Assembly: GCA_030536355.1 (NCBI GenBank)
Contig: JAUNQD010000013.1
Span: 1-48,670 of the forward strand
Length of the DNA: 48,670 nt
Origin: Bacillota bacterium
GTDB taxonomy: Bacteria > Bacillota > Clostridia > Peptostreptococcales > Anaerovoracaceae
Direction: 5' to 3'
Both the position numbers and the translations under genes were made by a program. Shown here in pieces: positions 47,187 to 48,670 of the stretch (the stretch's first letter is position 1; each line of letters opens with the position of its first letter). Under the pieces are notes generated by a model that did no database searches, was not told the DNA's origin, and was given only the letters and a program-made list of their open reading frames with translations.

Positions 47187-48551
47187 TCAGTTCACCTCCT
47201 TTCCGATGCGCAGTGCATCATACTGGTGGAGGTCAACAGATTGAACGATAACAGGATCAGATATTACAGGTTTTGTTTCTGTTGTTTTAGCAGCAAAATG
47301 TTCTAAAAGATTTATGACATTATCATGCTTTTTCTGTGCTTTCAGTTCTTCCAGAACTTCCGGTGGAATGTTCTGTTTTACCGGAGCAGCATCAAAGATC
47401 GCTCTCGGGCGTTGCTTTAGTAACGGCAAGTAATGATCTAAATGATAGGAAAACAGGTTTTTACCAACAAGTCTTGTATGGGTAGAAATCAGTTCACCCT
47501 TGTAATATATTTCTACTGTTTCCGGATAACCTTTGATGCTGACTTCATAGCCAACATATTTCACCGGAACAGAATATGTATTTGTTTTGAAGCGTACTGT
47601 AGAAAATGCATTCACACGCACATTCATACATTTTGCGGTTTCAAAGACATACGGAGGAAGCCTGCGAAGAAGATGCCTTTCTTCTCTGAACATTTCTCCA
47701 ACAGTTGCTTTCTTGCCGCGAATTTTGTGCTTTTCATATTTTAAGCATCTTGCCATGAGCTCATAATTCAGGTCCTGCATGTCCGTTACTTTTGGTACTG
47801 GTACGCATATGTTACGGCGAGCCCAGCCAACGAGGCCTTCAACAAGACCCTTTTCGTGACCTTCAGCAGGATTACAGAATACAGCATCAAAACCATAGTG
47901 AGCACTCAGTGCAGAATATCCTTCCTGCATTCTGGCATGTGCGCCGAAACCTTCCTTGACTGCAACCTTACCATTGTCAAAGATGACTCTTGCAGTGGTG
48001 CCGCCCAGGATATTGAAGATATTAACGAATGCATCCAGAAAGCTCTCTTCATTTTGACGTCTGTATGCAAGAACTACAGGACGACAGCTGTAGCACAGTC
48101 TGGCACAAAACAGATTTACGACAGTTTTTTCGCCATTGAGATAGACTGTAGCTTCACCCCAATCGACCTGGATCGCATCAGCAGGATCGAACTGAAGTGG
48201 AACGAATGCCTGCGGCATCTTACCACGGATCTCGTGGACAGCACGCCGTATCGTAGATTCGCCGCCTTCGAAGCCTTTTTCTTCAACGAGGCGGTCAAAA
48301 ATTCGTCTTGCTGTATGTCGCTGCTTCTTCAAACCTTCTGCCTCATCTTCTTCGAGGCATGACGTGATGAATGCAAGGACATCTTCAGTAAGTACTGATG
48401 CTTCACGTTCGGGAGTTTTACGCTCCCAAGGTACATTCTCGCCTTCACAGTACTTTTTGACGGTGTTGCGAGAAATGCCCATTGATTTGGCAATGCTGCG
48501 CTGGCTTTCGCCATTTAGATAGCGCTGCCGGATTTGTTTGTAGTCGTTCAC
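47187..48551 (-). CDS. istA: IstA transposase of IS21-family element
   Basis: About 454 residues. The N-terminal HTH (IRQRYLNGESQRSIAKSMGISRNTVKKY) is followed by a DDE integrase core: VDWGEA (first Asp), VIFDNGKVAV (second Asp) and EGHEKGLVE (Glu), then a C-terminal DNA-binding beta domain. The start is placed at GTG 48551, 8 nt after AAAGGTGG; the longer open frame to 48623 would run into the terminal repeats. No frameshift is visible, so the element may be active. Confidence 0.92.
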   Translation of the reverse strand: MNDYKQIRQRYLNGESQRSIAKSMGISRNTVKKYCEGENVPWERKTPEREASVLTEDVLAFITSCLEEDEAEGLKKQRHTARRIFDRLVEEKGFEGGESTIRRAVHEIRGKMPQAFVPLQFDPADAIQVDWGEATVYLNGEKTVVNLFCARLCYSCRPVVLAYRRQNEESFLDAFVNIFNILGGTTARVIFDNGKVAVKEGFGAHARMQEGYSALSAHYGFDAVFCNPAEGHEKGLVEGLVGWARRNICVPVPKVTDMQDLNYELMARCLKYEKHKIRGKKATVGEMFREERHLLRRLPPYVFETAKCMNVRVNAFSTVRFKTNTYSVPVKYVGYEVSIKGYPETVEIYYKGELISTHTRLVGKNLFSYHLDHYLPLLKQRPRAIFDAAPVKQNIPPEVLEELKAQKKHDNVINLLEHFAAKTTETKPVISDPVIVQSVDLHQYDALRIGKEVN

Positions 48552-48670
48552 TGAAATTACCACCTTTATCACCTCTGAACCTAAGATTACGTTCAGAGTA
48601 ATATGAAAGTGGCTCACTTTCAAGCGAGCGTTTTTACTAAAAGTGGCTCACTTTTAGATTAGCATTTATA

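Larger units (their letters stand above)
46369..48664 (-). mobile_element. IS21-family insertion sequence
   Basis: About 2.3 kb with istA and istB. The ends carry repeated GTGGCTCA units: on the left at 46381-46437 three copies, on the right at 48605-48656 two copies. The outer ends match as TGTCAATTAG-AAAGTGAGCCAC and TGCTAATCTA-AAAGTGAGCCAC, starting with TG as expected. Only 6 bases of the right flank are in view, and they do not repeat the left flank, so the target duplication and exact tips are unproven. Confidence 0.85.

Noticed and set aside
46359..48670. Target-site duplication of the IS21 element
   Set aside because: The 6 visible bases after the right end (TTTATA) do not repeat the left flank, and more flank is needed.
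41920..48670. Prophage or integrative element
   Set aside because: No integrase, phage structural genes or attachment repeats are seen, only an insertion sequence and defence-type genes.
1..48670. CRISPR array
   Set aside because: No regularly spaced direct repeats were found; the two leader modules are 5 kb apart and single.

Overview
The window looks like a chromosomal segment of an obligately anaerobic, low-to-mid GC Firmicute (class Clostridia). Reasons: Shine-Dalgarno sites of the AGGAGG type, consensus sigma-A promoters with TTGACA/TATAAT, a two-domain desulfoferrodoxin with a ferredoxin-thioredoxin-reductase-like partner, a giant 2-hydroxyacyl-CoA-dehydratase-type activase, a Gram-positive LexA box on a DinB polymerase, and a 6S RNA of Firmicute type. 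A family such as Anaerovoracaceae is possible but cannot be fixed from the sequence alone. Most genes are on the minus strand.

Region 1 (1-10.4 kb), core: the 5' part of yajC, tRNA-Leu(CAA), an RND efflux pump, tRNA-Leu(GAG) with a structured trailer, an independent ~430-nt structured RNA of unknown class (4534-4961), then coaE, polA, a P1 peptidase and a formate/nitrite-type channel in one minus-strand run, and 6S RNA. Region 2 (10.4-18.7 kb): an ABC exporter, yebC, a GNAT acetyltransferase, a 1412-residue dehydratase activase and a probably leaderless Cys-cluster protein. Region 3 (18.7-26 kb): MATE pump, superoxide reductase/FTR-like operon divergent from a NifX-like metal-binding protein, a membrane-bound XRE regulator, and a plsC-gltS-cyclodeaminase run.

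Region 4 (26-37.9 kb): a CrtI-like flavoprotein with an extra Fe-S-type tail, an ABC-2 transporter, TspO, an acyl-CoA ligase, a 47-residue membrane peptide, dinB under an SOS box, a DUF1648 protein, a WYL + Crp/Fnr regulator pair and a YtcJ-like amidohydrolase. Region 5 (37.9-41.9 kb): an ADP-ribose cluster (DUF1653 protein, macrodomain-HTH fusion, VWA protein, ADP-ribosylglycohydrolase, alpha/beta hydrolase). Region 6 (41.9-48.7 kb), accessory and more AT-rich by eye: HicAB toxin-antitoxin, a DUF2442-type protein, an orphan one-TM protein, a decayed gene, an AbiH abortive-infection protein, a zincin-like protein cut at its 5' end by an IS21-family element, and that element (istB, istA) almost to the window end.

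The strongest candidates for something undescribed are (a) the 4534-4961 RNA, which has its own consensus promoter, a 15-bp long-range helix and an intrinsic terminator, and (b) a repeated leader module (38144-38217 and 43107-43192) with a 23-nt identical core followed by a terminator that sits directly in front of the ribosome-binding site of two unrelated small genes, an arrangement typical of attenuators or riboswitches.
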